Assembly (NCBI RefSeq): GCF_000445185.1
Contig: NZ_AVAF01000032.1
Span: forward strand, 1 to 64,000
Source of the DNA: Thermoanaerobacter sp. A7A
GTDB taxonomy: Bacteria; Bacillota; Thermoanaerobacteria; Thermoanaerobacterales; Thermoanaerobacteraceae
Direction of reading: 5' to 3'
DNA: 64,000 nt
Shown one piece after another: positions 26,119 through 35,444 of this stretch. Position numbers and translations under genes: made by a program. The first letter of the stretch is position 1. Every line of letters begins with the position of its first letter. Under the pieces are notes generated by a model. The model was given only the letters and a program-made list of their open reading frames with translations. It was not told the DNA's origin and did not search any database.

Positions 26119-27237
26119 TTATAACATTTTGCTAGATTTTTGCCCAATGACTTCTTGATACACTTCCATAGTCTGTTTGGCCATACGTTCAAAAGTAAAA
26201 AATTCTTCGTATCTTTTTCGCCCCGCTAATCCAAACTTAATACGCTTATGAGAATCTAATAGTAGTTCCTTCAAACGTTTTTTCAGTTCCTCTTTGTCTC
26301 TCCTTGGAATAATGTATCCTGTTACTCCATCAATAACCACCTCTTTTACTCCTCCTACCTCAGAAGCTATAACTGGAAGTCCTGCCCGCATTGCTTCTAA
26401 AATAGAACGTGGGAATCCTTCCCATTTTGATGTTAGAATAAAAATCTGTGCTTTTGCCAATCTAGAAGGTACATCATCACAAGCACCAGAAAATTGAACT
26501 TTATCTGAAATTCCTAACTTTTCGGCTCTCTCTCTAACTATTTCCATCAATGGCCCATCACCTACTAATTCTAATGTCCAGGGTAAATCTTTCAGTTCCT
26601 CAAGAGTTTCTAACAATAAAATATGATCTTTTTGTTCTTCAAAGCGAGCTACCATAATTAAATGTACTGGTTCAACTTCAGGTTTAGCAAAAAGAGTACT
26701 ATCAATATCAGGCATCCCGTTATAAATTGTGACAATTTTGCTTGGATGGGCAATTTTGTACCTTATAGCAAGTTCACGATCATAGTTAGAAACTGTAATG
26801 ATTTTATCTTCGAGTGAACCTACTAACTTTTCCGCCCATCTGTAAACCACCTGTTTTCTTTTGGGAACTCCTTCCGTAAAAGCCCAACCATGGGCTGTAA
26901 AAACTACAGGTATTTTCAACCACTTTGCAGCCAATCGGCCTAACCATCCAGCTTTTGATGAATGCAAAGAGATAATATCAGGTTTTATTTCACGTAAAAC
27001 ATCGATAATCTCTTTTAATGCAAGCAAATCCTTAAATGGATTAATAGGACGAACTAAATGTCTTAGAGCAATATACGGTATATCTAACTCTTTTAATTTC
27101 TCAGTAAAAGACCCTGTTCCTCCCACTAATACTATTACTTCATGACCCTGTTTTTTTAAAAAATAAGCCAAATCTTTCACATGGACCTGAGCACCACCAA
27201 TAGCATCAGCACGTGTAATTATATAGGCTATTTTCAT
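26119..27237 (-). CDS. GT4-family glycosyltransferase
   Basis: A 372-residue GT-B fold enzyme. The N-terminus has KIAYIITRADAIGGAQVHVK. The donor half has VTIYNGMPD, LIMVARFEEQKDHILLLETL, VGDGPLMEIV and SKWEGFPRSILEAMRAGLPV with the E-x7-E motif. It adds a sugar to the lipid-linked repeat unit on the cytosolic face. The ATG at 27237 sits behind AAGGAGGCAAAGAA and is preferred over a TTG six codons upstream. Confidence 0.85.
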   Translation of the reverse strand: MKIAYIITRADAIGGAQVHVKDLAYFLKKQGHEVIVLVGGTGSFTEKLKELDIPYIALRHLVRPINPFKDLLALKEIIDVLREIKPDIISLHSSKAGWLGRLAAKWLKIPVVFTAHGWAFTEGVPKRKQVVYRWAEKLVGSLEDKIITVSNYDRELAIRYKIAHPSKIVTIYNGMPDIDSTLFAKPEVEPVHLIMVARFEEQKDHILLLETLEELKDLPWTLELVGDGPLMEIVRERAEKLGISDKVQFSGACDDVPSRLAKAQIFILTSKWEGFPRSILEAMRAGLPVIASEVGGVKEVVIDGVTGYIIPRRDKEELKKRLKELLLDSHKRIKFGLAGRKRYEEFFTFERMAKQTMEVYQEVIGQKSSKML

Positions 27238-27363
27238 TTCTTTGCCTCCTTGCACAAAAAACCTTATACTGATACCATTTAATACCTTCTCTTACCTTTA
27301 CAAATAACACGTAAAGTACATAATCGTGATTAACTTACAAAAATAATTTTCTTCATGAATCCT

Positions 27364-29067
27364 CTAATAGAATCCCAATTCTTCTTTTACTATCTCAGCT
27401 ATACGCTTTACAAATTGAGGTGCATAATCTGGCATAAAACTATGAATTCGCCGAGCTATGTATCGAGCAATAAGCCCTTTTGCTTGGTTTTTCGATACTG
27501 GTTTGATTATATTATGCGCTTCCTCTTCTATTTTTTCATAAGTTGGAGTTCGTTCCGTTCTAGTGTTTTCATAGTCTTGTTTTACAGCTGTTTCAAATTC
27601 TTTACCCAGAATTACGATTGGTGTTGCAGGCTCATTTTCGCTTGTTACAACATCCCACGCTTTTCCATGTAAAATTTGTTCCAATTGCAAACCAAAACAA
27701 CTTGCTAAGTTTTTATTAGACTTTCTTTTTTGATTATCACTACCTTTTGCATCCACACCGTCATCGTCGTTGTCAAAAACCACTAACATCGGAATTTTAA
27801 ACTTACCAAACAAACGCCAATATTTGGGAATCTGATTTTTGCCCTGCACTGCAATAACTGACACACCTTTTTGGTCGCAATTCAAGCCCACCGCAGCTAA
27901 GTACTCTGGTAAAGCTAATTCTTCAGTTTCACCTTCCACAAGGATGAGAAATCTAGCAAAAAAAGCTTCGTTTAGCCGGTAATTTGAAGTACTCTTATAA
28001 TATTCAGTAATATTTTCGATAGTAGCTTTTCCTTCTGGTACACCTGTTCTGTAACAATGTTCTACAAGCTCAGCTTTTGAAACCAAAGTTAAAGTTGTAT
28101 GCTGACAACCTTTATTTTCTGGGTCATCAACTTTTCGCACTAGACCGATCGAATCAAAAAATTCCGTATCAACGAAATTATTCGAATGTGTAGAAATAAT
28201 AACCTGGAGTCCAGTGCTAACAATCTCACGTAAAATGCGAAATAAATTCCGTTGTGCCTGAGGGTGTAAATAAATTTCAGGTTCTTCAAGAGCTAAAATA
28301 CCTCTTATTTCTTCTCCATATTGTCTTAAATTAACAGCATAACTTCTAAGAAGAGCAAGAAGAATCAAATTTCGTGTACCTTCTCCTAATTCGTCTAAAT
28401 CAATATCTCTCCTATTTTGATTAGGATCAGATGCTAGAATATGCATAGTTTTGAAATAATTACTGGGAGTAAACGGCTTAAAGTCTATTGACATTTTTAG
28501 TGGAACATCTGCTTGTAGTTCTTCAAAAAATTTACCAAAATCTTTTTTGAATTCTGAAAAACCAGGAACTTGGTCAAATAGATCAACAATTTCATTAAAT
28601 CTTTCTTCAAGTTTATCTGAAAGATTGTAGGCCCTTTTATGAAATGTTTTGCGAATTTTCCCTAATAAACTCCAATCGTAAAAAGATATATGGCGATCAA
28701 ATGCCCGATCAGCTCCTAGATAAGTAGAAGGAAAATCTTCTTTAATGTTTTGATCTCGAATAAGATTCCCTAAAACATCTCTATACTCAGGCCATCTTGA
28801 AGAAGAAGAAAATATAGCAGAAGAACCATTATCAAAAATAAGTTCTATTCTTATTTCCTTACTTTTGTCTCTCAAATAAAAATCATAATCCTGTAATCTC
28901 TCAGAACTAACCCAATCTTCTCCACAAATTAAATTAATAGCCCGTATAATATTTGACTTTCCTGAATTATTGGGCCCTACAAGTACAAGTAAGTTACTTT
29001 CAGGAAACTCAAATTCTAAATGTTTGATTGAGCGGAAGTTTTTAATGACTACACGCTTTAATTTCAT
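27364..29067 (-). CDS. OLD-family ATPase with TOPRIM nuclease domain
   Basis: A 567-residue protein with an ABC-type ATPase at the N-terminus (KRVVIKNFRSIKHLEFEF, Walker A GPNNSGKS at 31-38, LALEEPEIYLHPQAQRNLF at about 255 with the Walker B glutamate) and a C-terminal TOPRIM nuclease (LILVEGETEELALPEYL at about 372, VVFDNDDDG at about 430). OLD proteins are DNA nucleases involved in phage exclusion. GajA of Gabija has the same layout, but no UvrD-like GajB gene is beside it, so it is best called a solitary class 1 OLD. It interrupts the polysaccharide cluster and is probably a defence cargo gene. Confidence 0.85.
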   Translation of the reverse strand: MKLKRVVIKNFRSIKHLEFEFPESNLLVLVGPNNSGKSNIIRAINLICGEDWVSSERLQDYDFYLRDKSKEIRIELIFDNGSSAIFSSSSRWPEYRDVLGNLIRDQNIKEDFPSTYLGADRAFDRHISFYDWSLLGKIRKTFHKRAYNLSDKLEERFNEIVDLFDQVPGFSEFKKDFGKFFEELQADVPLKMSIDFKPFTPSNYFKTMHILASDPNQNRRDIDLDELGEGTRNLILLALLRSYAVNLRQYGEEIRGILALEEPEIYLHPQAQRNLFRILREIVSTGLQVIISTHSNNFVDTEFFDSIGLVRKVDDPENKGCQHTTLTLVSKAELVEHCYRTGVPEGKATIENITEYYKSTSNYRLNEAFFARFLILVEGETEELALPEYLAAVGLNCDQKGVSVIAVQGKNQIPKYWRLFGKFKIPMLVVFDNDDDGVDAKGSDNQKRKSNKNLASCFGLQLEQILHGKAWDVVTSENEPATPIVILGKEFETAVKQDYENTRTERTPTYEKIEEEAHNIIKPVSKNQAKGLIARYIARRIHSFMPDYAPQFVKRIAEIVKEELGFY

Positions 29068-29111
29068 AACTACCCCTCTTTTTTACACACCTTTTAAAAT
29101 CCCACAGAAAA

Positions 29112-30254
29112 TTATATACTTCCAACTTTTAGCCCCTTACTTTTAAGTAGCTCTAAATATAAACTTTCCCACTGATCTACTACTCTTTCTAAATCATAAT
29201 TTTCCTTTATATACCTCCGCCCATAATTCCCCATCTCTTTTCTGACATTTTCATCTAAGTCCATCATTTTTAACATAGTCTGAGCTAAAGCTTCAGAATT
29301 CTTTGGGGGAACAAGGAAACCAGATTTTCCATCTATAACAATTTCTCCATTCCCCCCAACATCTGTAGCTACTATAGGTAAACCTACAACTGAGGCTTCC
29401 AAAAGCACAAGAGGCATACCTTCCCAAGAAGAGGACATAACATATGCATCAGCAGCATTCATTAGAACAGGAATATCTTTACGCACTCCTAAAAAATAAA
29501 CATGAGATATAATATTCAGGTCGTCTACTAAATGCTTGGCTTTTTCCATTAAAGAGCCTTGCCCTGCAATTAGAAGTACAGAATCATTTCTTTTTGAAAC
29601 TACTTTAGCAAAAGCATTCAACATATTAGGATAATCTTTAGCCTCCTCAAATCTCCCTACAGCCAACCATACAAATTTGTCTTCAATCCCTAATTCCTTT
29701 CTTAAACGAATTCGTGCTTCTAAATCAGGTTTAAATATTTCAGTATCAATCCCATTAGGTATATGTATTACTTTATGCCGAGGCACTGCGCCTATTTGTA
29801 CATACCTCTCCAATCCTGCACGGCTAACTTGGGTGGTTAAATCACATAACCAATCTGTAATACGATAGGCAATTTCCCTTTGCCTTCCACCTTCGATAAT
29901 ACTGTGAATTGTACAGATGAGTATGGGAGTTTTAACAAAAATTTTAGAAATTCGCCCTAAGAGATTAGCATGAACCATATGGCAGTGAAGAATTTGAGGT
30001 CTTTCACGTCGCAAAATCTTTACCAAGCGAAAGAGTCCTCTTGGATCCGGCACACCTCGTCGCATCTCCAAAGAATAAACATGTATTCCTGCTCTCTTAA
30101 GTTCTTCCACATAAGCCACAGGAGGGATCATGGAAATTACTTGCACATCCCAGCCTCGTTTCTTAAGACGAGTAGCTAAATGCACAAGCTGTGTCTCTGC
30201 ACCACCGTAATTAAGTCCTGTAGTGAGAAAAGTAATTACCTTGGTTTTAAGCAC
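29112..30254 (-). CDS. GT4-family glycosyltransferase
   Basis: A 380-residue GT-B enzyme with TTGLNYGGAETQLVHLA at the N-terminus, LHCHMVHANLLGRISK, VIHIPNGIDTEIFKPD, and the donor-binding SSSWEGMPLVLLEASVVGLP and VATDVGGNGEIVIDGKSGFL. It is cytosolic or membrane-associated and extends the repeat unit. It lies directly downstream of the IS110 element, which separates it from the Wzy-like gene and may cut its transcription. Confidence 0.85.
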   Translation of the reverse strand: MLKTKVITFLTTGLNYGGAETQLVHLATRLKKRGWDVQVISMIPPVAYVEELKRAGIHVYSLEMRRGVPDPRGLFRLVKILRRERPQILHCHMVHANLLGRISKIFVKTPILICTIHSIIEGGRQREIAYRITDWLCDLTTQVSRAGLERYVQIGAVPRHKVIHIPNGIDTEIFKPDLEARIRLRKELGIEDKFVWLAVGRFEEAKDYPNMLNAFAKVVSKRNDSVLLIAGQGSLMEKAKHLVDDLNIISHVYFLGVRKDIPVLMNAADAYVMSSSWEGMPLVLLEASVVGLPIVATDVGGNGEIVIDGKSGFLVPPKNSEALAQTMLKMMDLDENVRKEMGNYGRRYIKENYDLERVVDQWESLYLELLKSKGLKVGSI

Positions 30255-30337
30255 AAAAACTCACTCCATTTGAAAAATAATTGTTAATTATAATTAAATT
30301 TTACTGTAAAAACTCCCCTCGTATAATATGATTTGGA

Positions 30338-30371
30338 AATTATCAAGAAGTTTTTTTACTTCTTGATAATT
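30338..30371. repeat. Perfect 14-bp inverted repeat
   Basis: AATTATCAAGAAGT and ACTTCTTGATAATT face each other across a loop of T residues just left of the structured RNA region. It may be part of the left end of the IS110 element or a terminator. A TATAAT-like GTATAATATG lies ten bases upstream. Confidence 0.6.
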
Positions 30372-30398
30372 GAGCGTGCCTTTGCGAAAATTAATTTA

Positions 30399-30637
30399 GG
30401 TTGGTCTGGGGTCACTCTTAACACCCCCTGTAGCTTTTCAAATACAGCCTACTCAAGTAAGAGTGAGACCCCTGCGGTGCAGTACTAGTTTCTCACTCGT
30501 GAGCTGAGCCAGCAGGCATTCCGGCCCCTAGATTCAGCAGGCTAGGGGTGCACCCCCGGTTGCCCTGTCAAGCTCTTATCGCCCGCGAGGCTGTTAGGTA
30601 CTGCACCCGCAGGGCACGCCCCTAATCCTGGCCAACC
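30399..30637 (+). ncRNA. Candidate bridge RNA of the IS110 element
   Basis: The 240 bases before the transposase are far more GC-rich than the surroundings and densely paired. An outer stem joins GGTTGG (30399-30404) to CCAACC (30632-30637). A 5' hairpin joins GGGGTCACTCTTA (30408-30420) to TAAGAGTGAGACCCC (30458-30472), with an inner CTGTA/TACAG hairpin. A long-range stem joins TGCGGTGCAGTAC (30473-30485) to GTACTGCACCCGCA (30598-30611) and encloses further hairpins, e.g. GGCCCCTAG with CTAGGGGT. A 5' stem-loop followed by two internal loops is the architecture reported for IS110 bridge RNAs, which pair with target and donor DNA. Loop-to-DNA pairing was not resolved here. Confidence 0.7.
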
Positions 30638-30653
30638 AAAGGAGGGATATCTG

Positions 30654-31889
30654 GTGGCTCAGGTTATCTTTGCAGGCATCGATGTCAGCGCCTCTAAGCT
30701 GGATCTCGTATGCATCGATGAAAATGGTAATCAACTTTCTCCTGCTAGGTCTTTCTCCAATAATGCTGAGGGCGCAAATGCGCTGGTGGATACTTTAGTT
30801 TCACTAGCAACTAAATCCAATGTCTCGCAACTTAATCTTGGATTAGAAGCTACCTCTATCTTCAGTATTCCACTTAGAGATTTCCTTTTGGATGCACCTC
30901 AGTTAAAGCCTTATTCGGTCCAGGTGTATGAAATTAATCCTTCTCTTGTATCCGGGTTTAAAAAAGCTTTCGGCTCAAGACTCCCTAAAACTGATGCCTT
31001 AGATGCCTATATAATTGCTGAGAGGCTTCGCTTTGGACATCTTACTCCATACAGCCATGAAGTTTCTGTTACTGCACCTTTGCGTCAGCTTACAAGGCTT
31101 AGATTACATCTTGTCGAACTCCTTGTTGATGAGAAAAATCGAGCTTTGAATTTGCTCTTTCTGAAATTCTCTAATTACAAACAGGACAATCCCTTTACCA
31201 ACGTCTTTGGCAGAGCGTCCATTGAAGTCCTGAAAGAATTTACCCCTGATGAAATAGCTCAGATATCCATAGAAGAACTTGCAGAGTTTATTCAGTCTCA
31301 CGGAAAAAACAGATTCACTAATCCTGAAGAAATCGCTACTGCTCTAAAGCAAGCCGCAAACCGTGCTTACCGCCTAAACTCTAAAATGGAACAGGCCTGT
31401 GAGATAGCTATTTCTTTAACTCTTCAAAACATTGAGCATCTCAAAAGGCAGATTAAAAGCCTTGATAAGGTTATTTCCAGAGAGCTTAAAGCTATCCCTC
31501 AAACACTTACTACAGTTAAGGGTTTAGGCGATGTGTCGGCTGCAGGAATAATCGCTGAAATAGGCGATATTAAGCGTTTTAAAAACGAAGCCTCTCTTGC
31601 TCAGTATTCTGGCCTCACCTGGACCCGTTATCAGTCGGGCGACTTTGACGCTGAAGAGCGTCGTTTGACAAAGAGCGGGAACAAATACCTCCGCTATTAC
31701 TTGGTCATGGCCGCAAACTCGTTGCGGGTGCACAACGAGGAATACAAGGCCTATTATCAGACCAAGTATCAGGAGGTTCAAAAGCACCAGCATAAGAGAG
31801 CGCTGGTATTGACTGCCCGCAAACTTGTTAGGCTGGTCTTTGCACTGCTGAGCAAAGGCCAAATCTACAAAGGGGCGGTGAAGAGTTAA
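30654..31889 (+). CDS. IS110-family DEDD recombinase (transposase)
   Basis: A 411-residue protein. The N-terminal DEDD (RuvC-like) domain has FAGIDVSASKLDLVCID (first Asp at 10), LGLEATSIFS (Glu at about 64) and PKTDALDAYIIAERL (Asp pair at about 115). The C-terminal Tnp20 domain has TVKGLGDVSAAGIIAEIG and LTKSGNKYLRYYL, with the conserved serine region. It appears full length and active. Start is GTG at 30654, with AAAGGAGG nine bases upstream. The protein would work with the RNA encoded just before it. Confidence 0.9.
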   Translation: MAQVIFAGIDVSASKLDLVCIDENGNQLSPARSFSNNAEGANALVDTLVSLATKSNVSQLNLGLEATSIFSIPLRDFLLDAPQLKPYSVQVYEINPSLVSGFKKAFGSRLPKTDALDAYIIAERLRFGHLTPYSHEVSVTAPLRQLTRLRLHLVELLVDEKNRALNLLFLKFSNYKQDNPFTNVFGRASIEVLKEFTPDEIAQISIEELAEFIQSHGKNRFTNPEEIATALKQAANRAYRLNSKMEQACEIAISLTLQNIEHLKRQIKSLDKVISRELKAIPQTLTTVKGLGDVSAAGIIAEIGDIKRFKNEASLAQYSGLTWTRYQSGDFDAEERRLTKSGNKYLRYYLVMAANSLRVHNEEYKAYYQTKYQEVQKHQHKRALVLTARKLVRLVFALLSKGQIYKGAVKS

Positions 31890-31999
31890 TTTTGTCTTTT
31901 AAAACCTATTAATTGCTACTTTTGAAGCCAATTTTTACCATATTAATTGGCTAAGGGTATTATTGTCTTTTTTTGCTTTGATAATTTTATTTTCCAATT

Positions 32000-33334
32000 T
32001 TAAGGTATTGACATATTACCGTGAGTCTTATTTTTTAATTTCAGTTTATAATAATTTGCAGATAAATTAGCTGCTATTACCCAAAATAAAATGTTTCCTA
32101 ATTGAATCCCAACAAAAATATACGTTTCCCCTATTCCATGTAATGATATGGCAAGAAAAGCTGCTAACGCTATTTTTACAAACTTGTAATTATCATCTTC
32201 GTCTTGTTTAATATTCACTTTAAGTACTTCATTCCCATGTAGTACAATTAGCCTGATAAATGCTAATATTAAAATCAAACCAGGTAATCCAAGCTCCAAT
32301 AACAAAGCAAGATAACTTCCGTCTAAAGGTTGTAACTTTAGTAGTTCTTTGTCAAACACATTCAATCCATATGGCATAAAAAAATTTCGCTTTGCCTTTT
32401 CAAACCACCATATAAAAGGAACAATGCGTCCTATTATACTATATTCGCTTAAACGGAAGTAGGGAAACATGTGATAAATACTAACAAATACGGTTCTTAA
32501 CATACTGCTACCCAAATAAGCATCAATACCTATTAGCAACACTGTACCAATTGTTATGAATATTACAAAAAGTGAATATTTAATTTTAAAAGAATATGTC
32601 ATTATATAAACAAAGATAATAAATAAACTCCAGCGAGAGCCAGTAATCAACAAATTAAATGACGCATAGCTAATAAAGAAAAATATTATAAATTTTTTTA
32701 AAATATTTTTTTTATTTGTCAAAAGTGCTGTTAAACTTATAATTGCTAACGCAGAAATGATGCCATGTGCATTTGGACCAGAAATACCTTCGTATCTTGT
32801 AACTCCTTTTATAACATCTAAAACATTTATGTTGCGATTAAAAAAATTAGACATAATCAGAAAAAATATACTTGACGTTGCTGTATATAACCATATCTGA
32901 TATAAACCTTTTGAATTACGATAAAAGTATTTAAAAGAAATAAAATATAACAAAATTTGAAATAAGAGTGAGGAAAGCCTTATTGAAGACTTTATCAAAG
33001 ACTCAGTATTTACAGGTATACGAATAAAATAAACAAATAAAATCCACACCAGAAAAAGGATTAAAATCTTGAGCTCTGGTACTAAGAATATGGATCTTAA
33101 TTCTCTAAGAAAAACAAATAACAATACTAATAATATAGGAAAAACAAAGAAAATATTTGTATAAGTATGATTTTGATTAAATACGTTGTGAACCATTAGC
33201 GACAAAATAGAAGCAATAATGAAAAATCCCAATATATAACCTGTTATATCAAATCGCAATAACAAAGTTTTATCGAAATACTGCTGATTATGATTATTAT
33301 AATTTTTAGATGAATTCCTCATTAGTTTTAGCAC
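32000..33334 (-). CDS. Wzy/O-antigen ligase-like membrane protein
   Basis: A 444-residue protein with about 11-12 hydrophobic helices and a large loop containing RLSEYSIIGRIVPFIWWFEK. The LITGSRWSLFIIF stretch is typical of the O-antigen ligase/polymerase family. It probably polymerises repeat units on the outer membrane face of the cytoplasmic membrane. It overlaps no neighbour, and the GT4 gene lies 13 bases upstream. The family is so divergent that polymerase and ligase cannot be separated by sequence. Confidence 0.75.
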   Translation of the reverse strand: MLKLMRNSSKNYNNHNQQYFDKTLLLRFDITGYILGFFIIASILSLMVHNVFNQNHTYTNIFFVFPILLVLLFVFLRELRSIFLVPELKILILFLVWILFVYFIRIPVNTESLIKSSIRLSSLLFQILLYFISFKYFYRNSKGLYQIWLYTATSSIFFLIMSNFFNRNINVLDVIKGVTRYEGISGPNAHGIISALAIISLTALLTNKKNILKKFIIFFFISYASFNLLITGSRWSLFIIFVYIMTYSFKIKYSLFVIFITIGTVLLIGIDAYLGSSMLRTVFVSIYHMFPYFRLSEYSIIGRIVPFIWWFEKAKRNFFMPYGLNVFDKELLKLQPLDGSYLALLLELGLPGLILILAFIRLIVLHGNEVLKVNIKQDEDDNYKFVKIALAAFLAISLHGIGETYIFVGIQLGNILFWVIAANLSANYYKLKLKNKTHGNMSIP

Positions 33335-33347
33335 TCCTTATACTATA

Positions 33348-34484
33348 TTACTCGCTTATAAGAATTTTCGCATACTCGTTCATAACGTATTCTAAAGAAA
33401 ATAGTGTTAGATTAATTTTAGATAAATCTTTTTTCCTATCTTCTAATGTTTCTAAAATAGCTTTAGCCATTAAATTTGGATCTCCAACGGGTACTAATTT
33501 CCCATGTTTTCCACCATCCAATATTTCCGAAGGCCCACTAGGACAGTCTGTTGATACTACTGGCGTTCCTAAAGCCATCGCCTCCACAAGCACATTTCCA
33601 AATCCTTCCCATCGAGATGACAAAACAAACACAGTTGCATGTCTCATATATTTATAAGGATTATTTACAAATCCAGGTAAAGCAACATCCTGCTCTAATC
33701 TAAGTTCTTTAATTAAGGCTTCAAGTTTAGGCCTCTCTTCTCCTTCACCTAAAATCATAAGACGTGCTGGAATCTCTTTGCGTACTAAAGCAAAAGCACG
33801 AATGAGGGTAGAATAATCTTTTGCAGGAGTCAATCGACCTACGCTTAGTACTACAGGAGGCTCACTCGGGTCAAACCAAGGATGATCTAAAGGCTCATCA
33901 GCTTTAGCAAAAAGTTCAGGAGTTATTACTGGGTTGTATATTACATGGACTTTTTCTCGACGTAAATTGGTAAGCCGTATAAGGTCTTCGGCTACTCCTT
34001 TTGAAACAGCAACAACCGCATCTACCCCGGGGTAAAAGACACGCACCCATAAAGGAATAAGTCTGGCACGTATACTCGTTGCATTTGTACTAGCTTTACT
34101 GAGAGTGCTATGAACACTTACTACTACACGTGTTGGTACTTGGGAGAGTTTTTTAGCCCACAAGGCTACAATATTTGCGTGATCTAAAGCCGATAGTAAA
34201 GCCTCTGGTCTTTCTTGGCGTAAATAGCGAATAAGTCCAGGTAAACTATACAGAACTCGCCGGCTCTTGAGGTCAATCACTCGTATATTATCGGGAACCT
34301 GTGAAAGATAAGGTCCTTCTGCTTTAGCAAGAACTAAATCTACTTTATACCCTCTTTCAGCAAATCCTCTTGCCAAATTTAACATAACCCGTTCTGCTCC
34401 ACCACCACGAAGGGATGGAATAAATAATGCTATTTTAAATTCTTTCAGTTTTGATTCATTATTTTTACTCTTATATGGTCCCAT
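33348..34484 (-). CDS. GT4-family glycosyltransferase
   Basis: A 378-residue GT-B enzyme: ALFIPSLRGGGAERVMLNLA, VHVIYNPVITPE, VVLSVGRLTPAKDYSTLIRA, SSRWEGFGNVLVEAMALGTP and VVSTDCPSGPSEIL. The STDCPSGPSEIL block is typical of GT4 members that use UDP-sugars in capsule synthesis. I chose the ATG at 34484, behind GGGGTGTTTAT; the longer frame to 34526 would overlap the upstream gene by 82 bases. Even so it overlaps that gene by 40 bases. Confidence 0.85.
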   Translation of the reverse strand: MGPYKSKNNESKLKEFKIALFIPSLRGGGAERVMLNLARGFAERGYKVDLVLAKAEGPYLSQVPDNIRVIDLKSRRVLYSLPGLIRYLRQERPEALLSALDHANIVALWAKKLSQVPTRVVVSVHSTLSKASTNATSIRARLIPLWVRVFYPGVDAVVAVSKGVAEDLIRLTNLRREKVHVIYNPVITPELFAKADEPLDHPWFDPSEPPVVLSVGRLTPAKDYSTLIRAFALVRKEIPARLMILGEGEERPKLEALIKELRLEQDVALPGFVNNPYKYMRHATVFVLSSRWEGFGNVLVEAMALGTPVVSTDCPSGPSEILDGGKHGKLVPVGDPNLMAKAILETLEDRKKDLSKINLTLFSLEYVMNEYAKILISE

Positions 34485-35386
34485 ATAAACACCCCTAAAC
34501 CCACTGGGAAAGATATAATCCACCATATTTTAAGCGACGATTCAAGAAACTGCTTAACAATTGACACCCGTGCATGCAACGCAAACCGTGTATAACTGAC
34601 ACAAAATCTAATCTTCTTATAAAAACTTACATCCCTTCGTTTTGAAACAAGCGCACACAAATCTTTAAAATATAACCATCGGGCTAATGCAGTTTTCATA
34701 GCAAAAGATAATCCTTTTGATGATAGACCATCGGGTAAATATTCTCTATAAGCAATTATTTCATTAAAATATCGCATTTTATACTTGTTTCCTATTTTAT
34801 TCCATACAATTCCTTCTGGAACGAATTTACCTATATCCTCAGGAAACTTATACAATCTCAGCACATCAGTTCGAAAACACTCCATTTTGTCACCTTTTAT
34901 TCCCCATTTGAGCCAGCGATCAAGCATATTAGAATCCCATACTTGTGTTGGGAAAACATCGCCTATTATTTCACCATTTGGAAAAGCAAGCAATCCACCT
35001 ACACCCGCAAAATTATTGGCATCTTCTTCAGGAATTGTTTCCCATAAATAAAGCAAACGTTCTAATCCGTTAGGTCCAAGCCAATCATCTGAATCTACAA
35101 TTAAAAACAAAAAACCTCTCGCCACCTCAACTCCTCTATTTATTGCAACGTGTTTTCCGCTATTAGGTTGCCATATGTAATTGATAGGGAACCATGCTTC
35201 TTTTTTCCATTTATCAACTAACTCTTTTGTACCATCCTCTGATCCATCATCTATTATTATCCATTCAAAATCGCGAAAAGTTTGTTTTTTCAAACTATTA
35301 TATAATCTCTCAAGCACATAAGCTCGATTAAATGTCGGAGTAAATACAGTAAAGGTAAATTCAAAGTTAGATTTCATTTCCTTCAT
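34445..35386 (-). CDS. GT2-family glycosyltransferase
   Basis: A 313-residue GT-A fold enzyme. The N-terminus reads FTVFTPTFNRAYVLERLYNS, then WIIIDDGSEDGTKELVDKW. The metal-binding DxD is in LIVDSDDWLG at about 97, and a C-terminal hydrophobic segment (IWWIISFPVGLGVFIWD) suggests membrane association. Start may be the ATG at 35386 or the one three codons in (35377), which has a better-spaced AAGGA. It is part of the same transcription unit as the flanking genes. Confidence 0.85.
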   Translation of the reverse strand: MKEMKSNFEFTFTVFTPTFNRAYVLERLYNSLKKQTFRDFEWIIIDDGSEDGTKELVDKWKKEAWFPINYIWQPNSGKHVAINRGVEVARGFLFLIVDSDDWLGPNGLERLLYLWETIPEEDANNFAGVGGLLAFPNGEIIGDVFPTQVWDSNMLDRWLKWGIKGDKMECFRTDVLRLYKFPEDIGKFVPEGIVWNKIGNKYKMRYFNEIIAYREYLPDGLSSKGLSFAMKTALARWLYFKDLCALVSKRRDVSFYKKIRFCVSYTRFALHARVSIVKQFLESSLKIWWIISFPVGLGVFIWDHIRVKIMNQN

Positions 35387-35444
35387 CCTTTTCAGAATTA
35401 TTATTCTATTTCCAAAAAACTGATTAAATCCTTTTCTAGCTATT

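Larger units (their letters stand above)
30399..31952 (+). mobile_element. IS110-family insertion sequence, ends approximate
   Basis: Contains the structured upstream RNA and one transposase gene. IS110 elements lack clear terminal inverted repeats, and I could not fix the ends or the core dinucleotide. The left end may reach 30338. On the right, AGCCAATT and AATTGGCT (31926-31952) form an inverted repeat after the stop codon that could be in or outside the element. It is inserted in the polysaccharide cluster opposite to the direction of the neighbouring genes. Confidence 0.65.

Noticed and set aside
27364-29067. Gabija system
   Set aside because: The GajA-like protein is present but no UvrD-type GajB gene is next to it; neighbours are glycosyltransferases.
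32000-34484. Wzx flippase in the polysaccharide cluster
   Set aside because: None of the membrane proteins has the MATE/MVF-like pattern; the 25194 protein has too few helices and the 32000 protein fits Wzy/ligase better.
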